A stretch of 64,000 nt of DNA from Planctomycetota bacterium (GTDB taxonomy: Bacteria > Planctomycetota > Phycisphaerae > Phycisphaerales > UBA1924): positions 2,030,796 to 2,094,795 of the forward strand of contig CP053450.1 in the NCBI GenBank assembly GCA_013285505.1. The letters run 5' to 3'. The translations under genes were made by a program, and so were the position numbers. Shown in pieces: positions 8,974-19,056 of this stretch. Each line of letters opens with the position of its first letter. The first letter of the stretch is position 1. The notes beneath the pieces were generated by a model. The model worked only from the letters and a program-made list of their open reading frames with translations. It made no database searches and was not told the DNA's origin.

Positions 8974-11068
8974 ATGCATGCAACGCTGCGGGACTTTGTG
9001 GCGGCGCTCTCCGGCGCCGGAGAGCTGACAAGGGTACGGGCCCGGGTCTCCCCCGTGCTGGAGATCGCCACAATCGCCGATCGAGAGAGCCGCCGGCCGG
9101 CCCCGAACCCGCCCAGCGCGGCTGCGCGGGCCGCCGATCCGATCCACGCCGGGGTCGGCGGGAAGGCGTTGCTCTTCGAGCACGTCGAGGGCTCGGACAT
9201 CCCGGTGCTCATCAACGCGTTCGGCAGCTACCGCCGAATGGAGATGGCGCTCGGGTGTGAGCAGGGCGGCTTTGCGTCGATCGCGGGGCGTATCGGCGAT
9301 CTGGTCAAGCCGCAGCCGCCACGCTCACTCGGCGAGGCGATCGAGAAGGCCAGGCAGTTCGCGCCGCTACTGAAGATCGGTCCGAAGCGGCGGCGGTCGG
9401 GCCTCTGCCAGGAGGTCGTGCACACCGGGGACGAGGTCGACCTGACGACACTCCCCCTGCTCCGGTGCTGGCCCGACGACGGCGATTTCGCCACGCTCGG
9501 GTACCCGCCGGAGATCAACGACGGCATCGTCGGACGGGGCGAGGGCGACGAGTGGGACCGGTCCTTTCGTGGCCGGTACGTCACGCTCGCCGGGATCCAC
9601 ACGATCCACGCCGACGACGCGGGGACGGAGAAGCCGTCCAGCCACAACATCGGCATGTACCGCGTGCAGTTGATGGGCCGGCGGCACATGGCGATGCACT
9701 GGCAGATGCACCACGACGGGGCCAAGCACTGGCGGAGCTGGAAGAAGCTGGGCAAGCCGATGCCGGTGGCGTTGGTCTTCGGCGGCGAGAGCGTGCTGCC
9801 GTATGCCGCGACGTGCCCGCTGCCGCCGGGCATCAGCGAACTGCTGATGGCGGGGTTCCTCAACGGGAAGGGCATCCCGCTCGTGCGCGCAGACCGTGCC
9901 ACTCTGGGTGCCGGCCAACGCAGAGATCGTGATCGAGGGCTATGTCTCGCCCGAAGCCGGGCACCCGGGGTGGGACCCCCGCGGCGACGAGCCGCTCGGG
10001 AACGGGGCGGTGTTCGAGGGGCCCTTCGGCGACCACACCGGGTTCTACTCCCTGCCGGATCGCTATCCGCAGCTGGAGGTCACGGCGATCACACACCGCC
10101 GCGACCCGATCTTCCCGGCGACGGTGGTGGGGCTGCCGCCGCAGGAGGACTACTGCCTCGGCAAGGCGACCGAGCGGGTGATGCTGCCGCTGCTCAAGAC
10201 GATCATGCCGGACATCGAGGACTACGACCTGCCGATGTTCGGGGCGTTCCACAACGCCGCGGCGGTGCAGATCCGCAAGGAGTACCCGCTGCACGCCCGG
10301 CGCGTGATGCACGGGGTGTGGGGCGCGGGGCAGATGAGCTGGACCAAGAACGTGTTCGTGGTGGACGAGTCGGTGGACGTGCACGACCACCGGGCGGTGC
10401 TGCGGGCCATGGCCGAGCGGTGCGACCCGACACGCGACATCGAGCGGGTCCGGGGCCCGATCGACGTGCTGGACCACGCGACGCCGTATCTGGGGGCCGG
10501 CACCAAGCTGGGCTTTGACTGCACACCCCGGTGGGAGAGTGAGGCGGTCGGCGACGGCGGGGCCGCGACGCCGGCCCAGCCGTTCATGGCGGCCGACTCG
10601 GCGCCCGCTGGGCGACTCGTCGCGGCGATCGCCGGTTGCGACGGGGTGCAGGAGGTCGCGTTGCCGGCGCAGCTGCCCGGCTGGGCGTTTGTGCGCGCAG
10701 ACAAGGACTTCGGCGAGGAGCGTCCCAAGCTCGGACGCGCCCTGCTGGAGCAGATCCGGGACGCGCTGGCCGGTCTGGACTGGTCGTCGTCGAGGCCGCC
10801 GGCCTACTTCGTGATCGTCGGGCGGGGTGTGGACCTCACAGACGACGAACGCGTGCTGTTCCACTGGGTTGCGAACATAGACGCCTCACGCGACATGGAG
10901 GCGTGGCGGGTCGCCGGCTTCGGAGTCGTGGCCTTTGACGCGACGCCGAAGACGCGGGTCGATGCGCACAACGGCGAGCCGGTGCGGGACTGGCCCCCGG
11001 TGCTGCGGGTTGATGAGGCGGTGGCGGCGGGTGTGGAGTCGAGGCTCGACGAGCTTGGGCTGTCCTGA
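8974..11068 (+). CDS. ubiD: UbiD-family decarboxylase (apparent frameshift near 9886)
   Basis: UbiD enzymes use prenylated FMN to decarboxylate aromatic or alpha,beta-unsaturated acids. The ORF starts at 8974 (MHATLRDFVAALSGAG) and runs to about 9886 (LLMAGFLNGKGIPLVRA). It continues in another frame with VPLWVPANAEIVIEGYVSPEAGHPG, TGFYSLPDRYPQLEVTAITHR and WTKNVFVVDESVDVHD. Adding one GC to the GCGCGC run restores LVRAQTVPLWVPANAEIV, the usual family sequence. The repaired protein is near 700 aa, longer than UbiD (~490 aa), because of a C-terminal extension after TPYLGAGTKLGFDCTPRW. It may act in menaquinone/futalosine-type or aromatic metabolism; this is not shown. Confidence 0.9.
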
Positions 11069-11128
11069 CGCTCTGGCCGGGGTGTATCGGTGACCCGCGA
11101 GATCGATCTTGATGCGAGCCGTTCCGGG

Positions 11129-12670
11129 TCAGCCGCCGTATTGCGTCGTGGAGGACAGCTTCGCGAGATAGCTGTCGATCTCCTCAACGATCTGCTCGGC
11201 GAGCTTTGTGCCGTTGGGGCCCTTGGCCGACGAGATGTCGTTGATCAGGATGGAGAAGACGATCTCCCGTCCGCCCGGTGCGATCACGATCCCGGAGAGC
11301 GTGCGCACGCCGGTGAGCACACCGCTCTTGCCGGCGACGTGGTTGGTGAGATCCGCATCGCGGAACCTTCGCGTGAACGTGCCGCGGCCGGGCGTGGCCA
11401 GAGAGAGCAGGAACGGATCGCGGAGTTCGGGGTCGGTGGCGAACGTCTCGATCCAGTCCACAAGCGTTCGCGGCGTGACGAGATTGGAGTGCGACAGGCC
11501 CGAGCCGTCGGCGATGATCGTCGAGACGGCCGCGTCCGGGCCGAGTTGCTCCTGGATCGTCATCCGCACGACACTCGCGCCGTTGGTCCAGCTTCCCGGC
11601 TCACGGGTGATCTCGTGGCCGATCCGCTTGAGCAGTGCCTCTGCGTAGAGATTGATCGAGTCGGTGTTGCACCGGTTGATCACCTCCTGCAGCGGCGTGG
11701 TGACAACGGCGCACAACTCCCCTTCGGGGAGCGATTCATCGAGGGCGACCTCACGCACGGCGGTCGGAGGATTGAGCCCGGGGCGGGCGCTGCCGCCCAC
11801 GGCGATTCCCTTGCTCATCAGCCGCTCGGTCAGCAGGTGGCCAAAGAGCAGCGGGTTGTCGTGCGTGGGCACGTTCAGCGGCAGCGGGGCGGTCGAGCGC
11901 ACATCGCCGAAGATCCGGAACGTGTTCGACGTGGGAGAGCGCGAGGCCCAGTAGGTGTTGCGGTTCTCGCTCACGGTGCGCGCGCGGTTCTCGAGCGTGA
12001 TCCACGCCGAGGCGGGCTCGGTCGAGAGCCGTGGGGGGGCGCCGGCCCCGCCCGAGGACGGGGACGCGAAGATCGCGAGCAGGTTGCCGTGGAAGTTCAG
12101 CCCGGCGACCTGCGGGGCGTACCACTTGTTCAGGTCGTCAGGGTCCCAGGAGGGGTGCACGTACTCGCGGTCGAAGACGCGGTCGTCGATGATGATCTCG
12201 TCGCACCCGTCGGGAGACCGGTCGCCCACGGCCGAGGCCAGTGTCTCGAGGAAGTCCTGCACCGTCATGCGGGGTTCGGTGTTGCGGAGCACCTCCGGAT
12301 CGGCGAGCGCTGGGTCGCCGTCGCCCCGCACGATCACGCGGCCGCCGTCGATCGCGAACTCGGTCCGGAATACGAAGTCCGGCCCCAGCACCCGGAGCGC
12401 GGCACCGCTCGTGAGCAGCTTCATGTTGGACGCGGGGATGTACCCGCTCTCGGCGTCGAGATAGACCAGCGGGGACGCCGCTCCGACTTCGCGGATACAG
12501 ACACCGACCCGGGCCTTCCCGATGTCGGCGGTGTCGATCACGTGCTGCACGCGAGACGCCAGGGACTGGGCCGAGGCAATCGCCGGGGCCAGCACCAGAG
12601 CCGCCACCATGGCGATCCGAGTCAGGGTTCGGGAGTGGGTCCGGTACGTCGGGGTGTGGGCGGTGGGCAT
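11129..12670 (-). CDS. dacB: D-alanyl-D-alanine carboxypeptidase/endopeptidase (PBP4, S13 family)
   Basis: The 513-aa protein has an N-terminal signal peptide (IAMVAALVLAPAIASAQ). The active-site tetrad SxxK is in PASNMKLLT, the SxN-like motif in DSINLYAEALLKRIG and the KTG box in VAGKSGVLTGV. The ~200-residue insertion between the first two motifs is typical of PBP4. It trims or cleaves peptidoglycan peptide cross-links in the periplasm. Its presence implies a peptidoglycan wall. A clear GGAGAGACG precedes ATG 12670. Confidence 0.92.
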   Translation of the reverse strand: MPTAHTPTYRTHSRTLTRIAMVAALVLAPAIASAQSLASRVQHVIDTADIGKARVGVCIREVGAASPLVYLDAESGYIPASNMKLLTSGAALRVLGPDFVFRTEFAIDGGRVIVRGDGDPALADPEVLRNTEPRMTVQDFLETLASAVGDRSPDGCDEIIIDDRVFDREYVHPSWDPDDLNKWYAPQVAGLNFHGNLLAIFASPSSGGAGAPPRLSTEPASAWITLENRARTVSENRNTYWASRSPTSNTFRIFGDVRSTAPLPLNVPTHDNPLLFGHLLTERLMSKGIAVGGSARPGLNPPTAVREVALDESLPEGELCAVVTTPLQEVINRCNTDSINLYAEALLKRIGHEITREPGSWTNGASVVRMTIQEQLGPDAAVSTIIADGSGLSHSNLVTPRTLVDWIETFATDPELRDPFLLSLATPGRGTFTRRFRDADLTNHVAGKSGVLTGVRTLSGIVIAPGGREIVFSILINDISSAKGPNGTKLAEQIVEEIDSYLAKLSSTTQYGG

Positions 12671-12813
12671 CGTCTCTCCTGCGGGGCTGGTGCGGGTCGG
12701 GGTCGCAACGGCACTGCGTCAGGATCGGCGGTTGTGGGCGCATTCCTGCAGAGGATGCTCGGCGTCCGGCGAGATCGGCCCGCGAGGGTGCCGATGCATC
12801 CGACTGGGCGGTC

Positions 12814-13269
12814 TCAGACCTCGGAGGGGGCCAACGAGTGCAGCAGGCCAAACAGCTCGATGAGGTCCTGTGCCTGCGTTGAGGACTGGAACCGCCATTC
12901 GGGCCAGCAGATCCCCGCGACCAGTCTGGTGGGGGCCAGTCCCTCGCGGACGTGCCTCGAGAGCTTTCGCAGCGGCAGCGCGTTGAACTGTTCGTGTGTG
13001 AGCCGGAAGACGACGGTCGGTGATTCGGGATTTGGCACGACATAGGCCAGAACGTCCGCCCCGGCCGCCCTGTAGGTCAGGGACCATTTCCAGGGAACCC
13101 CGCACCATTCGAGGCGTTCCTGGAGGCCATGCTCGGTGCCCAGAGCCTCTCGGAGCATCCCGGCGACCTCGACGATCTCGGGTTCGAGGGCACCCATGAG
13201 CGAATCGACTGTCGGGCTGGTAAACCTGTCCTCCCAGGGGGAGCGATGGGTGTTGGAACGTCGGGCCAT
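12814..13269 (-). CDS. Hypothetical protein, about 151 aa
   Basis: I do not recognise this family with certainty. The protein starts MARRSNTHRSPWEDRF, has no signal or membrane segment, and is mixed alpha/beta with many Trp (EWCGVPWKWSLTYR, ICWPEWRF). The pattern W-x-W plus a central Y-V-V-P strand recalls DUF3788-like or DUF1801-like small proteins, but this is only a guess. It is divergent from the downstream response regulator, with about 130 bases between the two starts. Confidence 0.65.
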   Translation of the reverse strand: MARRSNTHRSPWEDRFTSPTVDSLMGALEPEIVEVAGMLREALGTEHGLQERLEWCGVPWKWSLTYRAAGADVLAYVVPNPESPTVVFRLTHEQFNALPLRKLSRHVREGLAPTRLVAGICWPEWRFQSSTQAQDLIELFGLLHSLAPSEV

Positions 13270-13401
13270 GGGTGCGTGTCCTTGCAGCCGCCAGCGTGGG
13301 GTTCGGAGTCGGCTTATTATTGCCATTCGACGCCGCGTTCGGTCGGCGGGTTCCCCCGGAGGAGCCCTCCGGCCCCAAAAGAGGGCTCAAGAAACTCCAC
13401 C

Positions 13402-13893
13402 ATGGTCCATACCCCCGCAGAAAACACCAATGAAAGCCCCGATAACTCCTCCGAAGACCTCTCCGGGGCCACGGTGCTGCTCGTGGACGACAACGACCAG
13501 AACCTCGAGTTGCTCCGCGCCTACCTCGACGATCTGGGCTGCCAGACCCGGACCGCGGCTGACGGGTTGGAGGCCATGTCCTCGATCGAGGCGGAGGTGC
13601 CCGATCTGGTGCTGCTCGATGTGATGATGCCTCGGATGAGCGGCTTTCAGGTCTGCGAGCGGCTCAAGCAGAGCCCCCGCACCCGCGACGTGCCGGTGAT
13701 CATGGTGACCGCGCTGAACGAGGTGGGCGATGTCGAGCGTGCTGTCGAGGCCGGTGCCGACGACTTCCTGACCAAGCCGGTCAACCGGCTCGAACTGGTC
13801 ACCCGCGTGCGGTCGCTGCTCCGCGTGCGGCAGCTCAAGCGGGAACTCGACTCGACGCTCGACGCGCTCCGCCGATCCCGGGCCGAGGACTGA
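13402..13893 (+). CDS. Single-domain response regulator (CheY-like)
   Basis: The 163-aa protein is a receiver domain only. The acidic pocket is VLLVDDND, the phospho-acceptor Asp is in LVLLDVMMPRMSGF, and the switch Thr and Lys are in IMVTAL and FLTKPVN. A C-terminal coiled tail (RQLKRELDSTLDALRRS) could mediate dimerisation. There is no output domain, so it acts through protein contacts or as the receiver of a multi-protein system. No histidine kinase is adjacent. The start ATG 13402 is the first Met of the receiver-compatible frame; the open frame before it lacks a typical start. Confidence 0.88.
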   Translation: MVHTPAENTNESPDNSSEDLSGATVLLVDDNDQNLELLRAYLDDLGCQTRTAADGLEAMSSIEAEVPDLVLLDVMMPRMSGFQVCERLKQSPRTRDVPVIMVTALNEVGDVERAVEAGADDFLTKPVNRLELVTRVRSLLRVRQLKRELDSTLDALRRSRAED

Positions 13894-13894
13894 C

Positions 13895-15568
13895 TCAGCA
13901 CCCGACGTTGAACGCGTTCAGATAGAACAGCACATCGAGGGTGTTGACCGCGCCGTCCAGGTTGACGTCCGCGTCGTCGTCGCCGGCGGTCCACGTGTTG
14001 AGGAACGCGAGGACGTCGAGGGTGTTGACATCGCCGTCGCCGTTGAAGTCGGCCACGCCGCCCGTCGCGAAGAAGGCGGGGAACGTGAACGAATCGGTCT
14101 GTCCGTTGGCGTTGAACGCGCTGACTCCCCAGAAGTAGATCGAGCAGGTCTCGAGCACGGGCCCCTCGAGTTGGTAGCTCTCTTCGGTCAGTCCGGAGGC
14201 GGTGTGGACGACGTTGTTCATGCCGGCGTCGGCCGCGATGGTCAGCGTGTAGGAGTCGGCGCCGCTGGAGGCCTGCCAGGTGAACAGCACCTCGCGGCCA
14301 AGGTCCTCGGCGCCGTCGCCGGGCAGGAGCAGGTCGAACGGCCCGGGCGGCGACTGGTTGTCGGTCGGGAGCTGGAAATCGACGATCACCGGTCGGTGGT
14401 CGGAGGCGGCGCTGCTGGCCAGCAGCGGGTTGGGATTGGCCGGAGTGGGGAAGTTCAGCAACTCCTGCGGGAACTTGCCGGAGGGGATCGCCGAGGAGAG
14501 GAACACGAACTCGCGGACGGGCGTCGCGATGCTGTCCCAGGCGGCGAGGTAGTCGAGCTTGCTGGAGGACTGGGTGTTGCGGCTGCTGGAGAAGTACTCC
14601 CGGGCGTCGTCGTAGCGTGAGTCGGTGGTGTCCCGGTCGGTGCCGTCGGACCCGCCGAGACTGCCGCCGCGGACGAGCCAGTCGGCGGGGCCGACCGTGC
14701 CGCCGTTGCGCTGCTCGTCCTCGTTCAGATCGCCGCCCCAGATGACGGGGGTGTTGGCGTCGAGGATGTTGGTGACCTGCGGGTTGTCGGAGATCTTGTT
14801 GTGGGGATCGGGCACGCCGGTGCCGCCGCCGCCGAAGAGGTGGTAGATGTAGTAGCCGACGTTCTGGGCGGCCCGGACGCGTTCGTCGCGGTCGCTGGAA
14901 TCGCCGCCGGACTTGAGGTGGGCGTTGCCGATGACGAGATCACCGGGGTAGACCGCGTCGGGCAGATCGATCTCGGCGAACATGAAGCCGCGGATGCCGC
15001 CGTTGCCGCCGGGGGCCCACAGGTGGGGCACGACAAAGCCGATGTCCGGGACCTGGCTCTTGCCGTCGCCGTTGAGATCGGCGAAGGGGTAGCGGCTGAG
15101 GATGACGTTGCGGTTGAACCCGTCGCTGGCACTCGACACGTAGATGTAGGGCAGGTCGTAGGAGGGTGCGTATTTCTGCACGTAGGAGGAGACGGTGCCG
15201 CCCTCGAAGGGGTCGCTGCCCCCGTGGATGAACAACTCGAGTGCGGTGGTCAGGTTGTTGACCGAGTCCACGCCCGAGCCGGTGCCGTTGCCGGAGTTGT
15301 CGCCCGCCTCCTGCAGGATGAGCACGTCGGGCTGCATCGAGGCGACGATGCAGACCAGCCCGTGCCAGCCGCCGAACTGCTCGCGCTTGTCGCTGGCGGT
15401 GGTGCAGATCGAGTCCTCGACGTTCCACGTCATCACCCGGAGGTGGTCGGGGTCGGACTTGCGCCACTGGCCGTTGTCGGGGTCCCACTGGGCGTGGCTG
15501 GCGGTGACGGCGGAGATCAAGCCGACAAGGGCACCGAAGAACGCGAATCGACGATTGGCAACTTGCAT
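13895..15568 (-). CDS. Secreted endonuclease/exonuclease/phosphatase-family protein with dockerin-like tail
   Basis: A signal peptide (FAFFGALVGLISAVTASHA) is followed by a DNase I-like fold. Its motifs are LRVMTWNVED, VLILQEAGD, a GNAHLKSGGD His site, IWGGDLNEDE and SDHRPVIVDF. A fibronectin-like segment comes next. The C-terminus carries two Ca-binding dockerin-type repeats (DFNGDGDVNTLDVLAFLN and DVNLDGAVNTLDVLFYLN) ending in Cys. It is an extracellular phosphoesterase or nuclease, perhaps for phosphate or DNA scavenging. The 557-aa length and the tail match other Phycisphaerae exported proteins. It converges with the response regulator at a 1-base gap. Confidence 0.87.
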   Translation of the reverse strand: MQVANRRFAFFGALVGLISAVTASHAQWDPDNGQWRKSDPDHLRVMTWNVEDSICTTASDKREQFGGWHGLVCIVASMQPDVLILQEAGDNSGNGTGSGVDSVNNLTTALELFIHGGSDPFEGGTVSSYVQKYAPSYDLPYIYVSSASDGFNRNVILSRYPFADLNGDGKSQVPDIGFVVPHLWAPGGNGGIRGFMFAEIDLPDAVYPGDLVIGNAHLKSGGDSSDRDERVRAAQNVGYYIYHLFGGGGTGVPDPHNKISDNPQVTNILDANTPVIWGGDLNEDEQRNGGTVGPADWLVRGGSLGGSDGTDRDTTDSRYDDAREYFSSSRNTQSSSKLDYLAAWDSIATPVREFVFLSSAIPSGKFPQELLNFPTPANPNPLLASSAASDHRPVIVDFQLPTDNQSPPGPFDLLLPGDGAEDLGREVLFTWQASSGADSYTLTIAADAGMNNVVHTASGLTEESYQLEGPVLETCSIYFWGVSAFNANGQTDSFTFPAFFATGGVADFNGDGDVNTLDVLAFLNTWTAGDDDADVNLDGAVNTLDVLFYLNAFNVGC

Positions 15569-15723
15569 GCGGGGCTCCTTCTCGAACTCGGCCCTGAACC
15601 GGCCCGACCCTCCCGCGAGGCACCCTCGAGCGGGTGAGTTGCGAGAAGTCGTGTGGTGTTCAGCAAAGCCGCACCCCCGCCGTTGGGCGGGGGTGCGGTG
15701 GATGGATGATTCTCAGTCCGCGC

Positions 15724-17829
15724 TTAGCGGCAGGCGTTCCAGAGGTTCAGGAAGCAGAGCACGTCCTGCGTGTTGACGGTGGAGTCGCCGTTGCAGTCCG
15801 CGTTGGGGTTGCGGGCGTTCCAGTCGTTGAGGAAGGCGAGCACGTCCTGGGTGTTGACGGCGTTGTCGTTGTTGTAGTCGGCGTAGCCGCAGGGGTTGGC
15901 GGCGCCGGTGCCCGTGATGAGCAGGGCGGTGCGATAGTTCTCGTCGAACTCGTTCTCGAAGAAGCCGTTGCCGTCGGTGTCGTAGGTGATGCGGGCGTTG
16001 AGCACGAGGCCGCCGAGGGCACGCGAGTCGGTCGCGCCGTCGAGGTCGCCCTGGGCGGTGCCGGCCCAGCAGTCGCCGGTGACGTTGCTGCCGAAGAAGC
16101 CGCCCGAGGAGAGCGAGTTGCTGTCGGCGATGTCGATGAAGGTGATCGAGTAGGGCGTGGCCGAGTTGTTGCCGGCGTAGACGTCGCCGCTGGTGGCGAC
16201 GAGCTCGAGCTCGTAGCTGAAGGTCGCGTCGTCGTAGACGGCGCGGACGAGGGCCACGTCGAAGTCGCTGCCGAAGTCGCCGAAGAGCTCGACGGCCGCG
16301 ACGAAGTAGACGTTGCCGGCACAGTCAAAGGCGGGCTGGCCGATCGAAGGGCCGAGGGGCGAGCCGCCGGTGACGTTGAACAGGCCGGTCATGAGGCCGA
16401 TGGTGTTGCCGCCGGGGCCGTCCTTGATGGCCTTGCCCTGGTTGGTGACCGCGTCGTAGTAGCCGGCGATGGTCCACACGGTGTTGCCGGTGTCGGTGTC
16501 GTGCTTGGCGACGACGACGGCGTTGGCCGGGTTGTCGCTGCCGCCGACGAGGTCGTTGTAGGCGGTGGTCGCGGCGAGGCGGTCGCCGTTGGGCGCGACG
16601 GTCAGCGCGACCGAGCCGGTGCCGCCGCGGAAGGGCGTCTGGCTGAGGTAGCCGTCGAGGGCCCAGCCGTCGCCGGCGTCGTTGATGTCGTCGGAGATGG
16701 AGAAGCCGTCGCTGTTGTCGGTGACGGTGCCGCCCTGATCGGGGGCCGCGGGCATGGCCAGCAGGGCGCCGGGGTTGAGCACGTTGCCGTTGGTGTCCAC
16801 GTCCCAGACGCTGATCGCGTCGGTCGCGGCACCGGCGGTCTTGCTGAGGACGGCGTGGGTGCCGACAGCGCCCGAGTTGTTGAACCACGCGCGGGTGCTG
16901 ACGCCGTTGGTGCCGCGGGAGTCGGTCGCGCCCTGCAGGTGCGAGCTGCTGGCGACGACGACGCCGGAGGAGACCTCGTAGGCGTACTGGCTGTTGAAGT
17001 TGACGCCGGCGTAGACCGGGCGGGTGCCGATGCTCTCGGGCATGGCGTTGGGCACGGGGTAGGTGTCACCGCTGCGGACGACGAGCCAGTCGCTGGCGTC
17101 GCTGCCGCCGGCGTTGTCGACGAGGTTCAGCGAGCCGCAGGTGCGGTCGAGGATGTTGGTGCGGAAGATGTTGTTGCCGACGATCGAGTTGGGGCCCTGC
17201 ACGCCGAAGTCGTCGCTGCGGAAGTGGACGTTGCCGCTGGCGTCGATGACGCCGAAGCCGAACTGGGCGCTGTTGCCGTTGCCGTCAACGCCGTTGACCG
17301 CGGTGCTGACGCGGTAGACGTAGAAGCGGGACTCGTCGGAGGGGTCAACGTTGACCATCGCGGCGTGGACGCCGTTGTAGCTGCGGTTCTCGAGGCTGGT
17401 GCCGAAGTCGGAGAAGCCGACGCCGAGCTGCATGCTCGAGCCGCTGACGTTGACGCTGCCGGGAGCGGTGTTGACCTGGTCGTTGATGCCGGCGCCGGCG
17501 GTGTTCCAGACCGCGTAGCTGGAGACCGGGTAGCTGCCGACCTCGATCACGTCGTGGCTGATGGCCTGGGCGGAGATCAGGTTGTTGAAGAACGTGCTGC
17601 CGGGCATGCGCGGCGACTTGATGACCGGCGCGACCTGCAGCGGGGTGCCCCACGAGCCGAGGAAGCCGGTGGCGTCCACGACGTACGCGTTGCACGACTC
17701 GGTCGCGTCGTAGACCGACAGGGCGTCGCCGGGCAGCGCGCCGGTGGGCGAAACGCTGTCCTGCGCGATCGCGGTGGAGGCAAGGCCGCACGCGGCCACG
17801 GTAAGCGCCAAACGGTGGGTGGGGTTCAT
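15724..17829 (-). CDS. Large secreted protein with dockerin-like C-terminal repeats
   Basis: The 701-aa protein has a signal peptide (LALTVAACGLASTAIA) and a long Asn/Gly/Asp/Ser-rich beta body. Two terminal dockerin-like repeats, each D-x-N-x-D-N/S-x-V-N-T-Q-D-V-L-x-F-L-N, end the protein. No catalytic motif is visible. Strands such as NGVHAAMVNVDPSDESRFYVYRVS look like a beta-propeller or surface-layer-like scaffold. AAGGAGCAGAAGCAG precedes ATG 17829. It lies about 155 bases upstream of the EEP-family gene on the same strand. The function is unknown. Confidence 0.8.
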   Translation of the reverse strand: MNPTHRLALTVAACGLASTAIAQDSVSPTGALPGDALSVYDATESCNAYVVDATGFLGSWGTPLQVAPVIKSPRMPGSTFFNNLISAQAISHDVIEVGSYPVSSYAVWNTAGAGINDQVNTAPGSVNVSGSSMQLGVGFSDFGTSLENRSYNGVHAAMVNVDPSDESRFYVYRVSTAVNGVDGNGNSAQFGFGVIDASGNVHFRSDDFGVQGPNSIVGNNIFRTNILDRTCGSLNLVDNAGGSDASDWLVVRSGDTYPVPNAMPESIGTRPVYAGVNFNSQYAYEVSSGVVVASSSHLQGATDSRGTNGVSTRAWFNNSGAVGTHAVLSKTAGAATDAISVWDVDTNGNVLNPGALLAMPAAPDQGGTVTDNSDGFSISDDINDAGDGWALDGYLSQTPFRGGTGSVALTVAPNGDRLAATTAYNDLVGGSDNPANAVVVAKHDTDTGNTVWTIAGYYDAVTNQGKAIKDGPGGNTIGLMTGLFNVTGGSPLGPSIGQPAFDCAGNVYFVAAVELFGDFGSDFDVALVRAVYDDATFSYELELVATSGDVYAGNNSATPYSITFIDIADSNSLSSGGFFGSNVTGDCWAGTAQGDLDGATDSRALGGLVLNARITYDTDGNGFFENEFDENYRTALLITGTGAANPCGYADYNNDNAVNTQDVLAFLNDWNARNPNADCNGDSTVNTQDVLCFLNLWNACR

Positions 17830-18127
17830 CTGCTTCTGCTCCTTGGGTGTGTATCGACCGGCTGTGGGGGCTGCACCTCGGGCCGCGGGCGGACTCACTC
17901 AGAACGCCGCGCAAAGCGCGAGCATCCGAGAACACATGCATCCGTCCTCTGACCCAGAAATTGTCGCTCTCAACTCTCTCAACTCGAAAACCCGGCGTGA
18001 GACGCGGGGCTGCTTCATCTGCCGGAGTGTATGTGCCCGGTGCGGTCCGGCAAATCGTGCGCGTCGTCTGAACGGGATCTTGTCGGCAAAAGCCCCGGTT
18101 TTTGTCGCGGGGGTGCCCCCGGCTTGG
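17830..18127. other. Intergenic stretch between two minus-strand genes
   Basis: About 300 bases between the stop of psuG and the start of the dockerin-tailed gene. It must contain that gene's promoter. No convincing ORF, RNA gene or strong hairpin is seen. A short direct repeat, ctctcaa ctctctcaa, lies near 17970. Confidence 0.5.
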
Positions 18128-19022
18128 CTACCGGACCCTGCCCATCCCGGCACAGATCGCCCCCGCAAGGCGGGCGTTGTCCACGGCCAGGGCGATGTTG
18201 GCCCGCAGCGAGGTCCCCTCGGAGAGCCGCGTGAATCTGGGTAAGCAGCGCGGGGGTCACGTCCCGCCCCCGTGCCGTGCCCTCCGCGGCGGCCGCGGCC
18301 TGGGCCCGGGCCAGCAGGTTCTCCCACACCTCCGGCTCGATCGCCTCGGCCTCGGGGCAGGGGTTGGCCACGACCACGCCCCGGCCTGTCCTGGCCAGTT
18401 CGGCCGCGAGATAGCTTGCCAGATCCGCGGCGTCGTCAAACCGGGAATCGACGGGGATGTCCGTCTCGCGGACATAGAACGCCGGGAAGGAGTCGGTGCG
18501 GAATCCGATCACGGGGACGCCGAGCGTCTCGAGCAGTTCGCGTGTGGCGGCCACGTCGAGGAGGGATTTGACGCCGCTGGTCACGACCGCGACCGGCCTT
18601 CGGGCGAGCGTGCCCAGGTCGCTGCTGATGTCGAGGTGCTCGGCGTAGCCGCGGTGGACGCCGCCGATGCCGCCGGTGGCGACGACGCGGATCCCCGCCC
18701 GGGCGGCCAGTTCGACGGTGGTGCTGACCGTGGTGGCCCCGTGCTGCCCGCGGTGCATGACGACGCCGAGGTTGGCGGTGTTGGCCTTCTCGACGTGGTC
18801 GGCGGCGAGGAGTTGGTCGAGTTCCTCCGGCAGCAGTCCGACGGTGGGGCGGCCGGCGACGACGCCGACGATCGCGGGCTGGGCCCCGCCTTCGCCCCCT
18901 TCGCGCACGGCGGCGGCGAGCTGTTCGGCGAGCGGTGCGGCGTCGGCCCGGGGGACGCCGTGGACGAGGATGGTGGTTTCGAGGCCGACGAACCCGGCCC
19001 CGGCGCGGTTGAGAAGGTGCAT
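18128..19022 (-). CDS. psuG: Pseudouridine-5'-phosphate glycosidase (apparent frameshift near 18235)
   Basis: PsuG splits pseudouridine 5'-phosphate into uracil and ribose 5-phosphate. Visible features are LETTILVHGVPR, a catalytic Lys region VEKANTANLGVVM, TTVSTTVELAARAGIRVVATGGIGGVHRG, DISSDLGTL, VVTSGVKSLLDV and the ESFPAFYV-like block (DSFPAFYVRETDIPV). The frame breaks at CAGATTCACG. Dropping one T gives LLTQITRLSEGTSLRANIALAVDNARLAGAI, the normal ending, with stop at 18128. Without repair the ORF reads into unrelated residues to 18015. It is divergent from cstA, with the starts 34 bases apart. Confidence 0.88.
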
Positions 19023-19056
19023 GGAGGAATGTATCGCCGCCGGGTACGCTGCGCCG

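Noticed and set aside
15634..17952. 772-codon plus-strand open frame opposite the dockerin-tailed gene
   Set aside because: Val/Ala/Gly/Asp-only composition typical of a complement of a real gene; the minus strand has a signal peptide and dockerin repeats.
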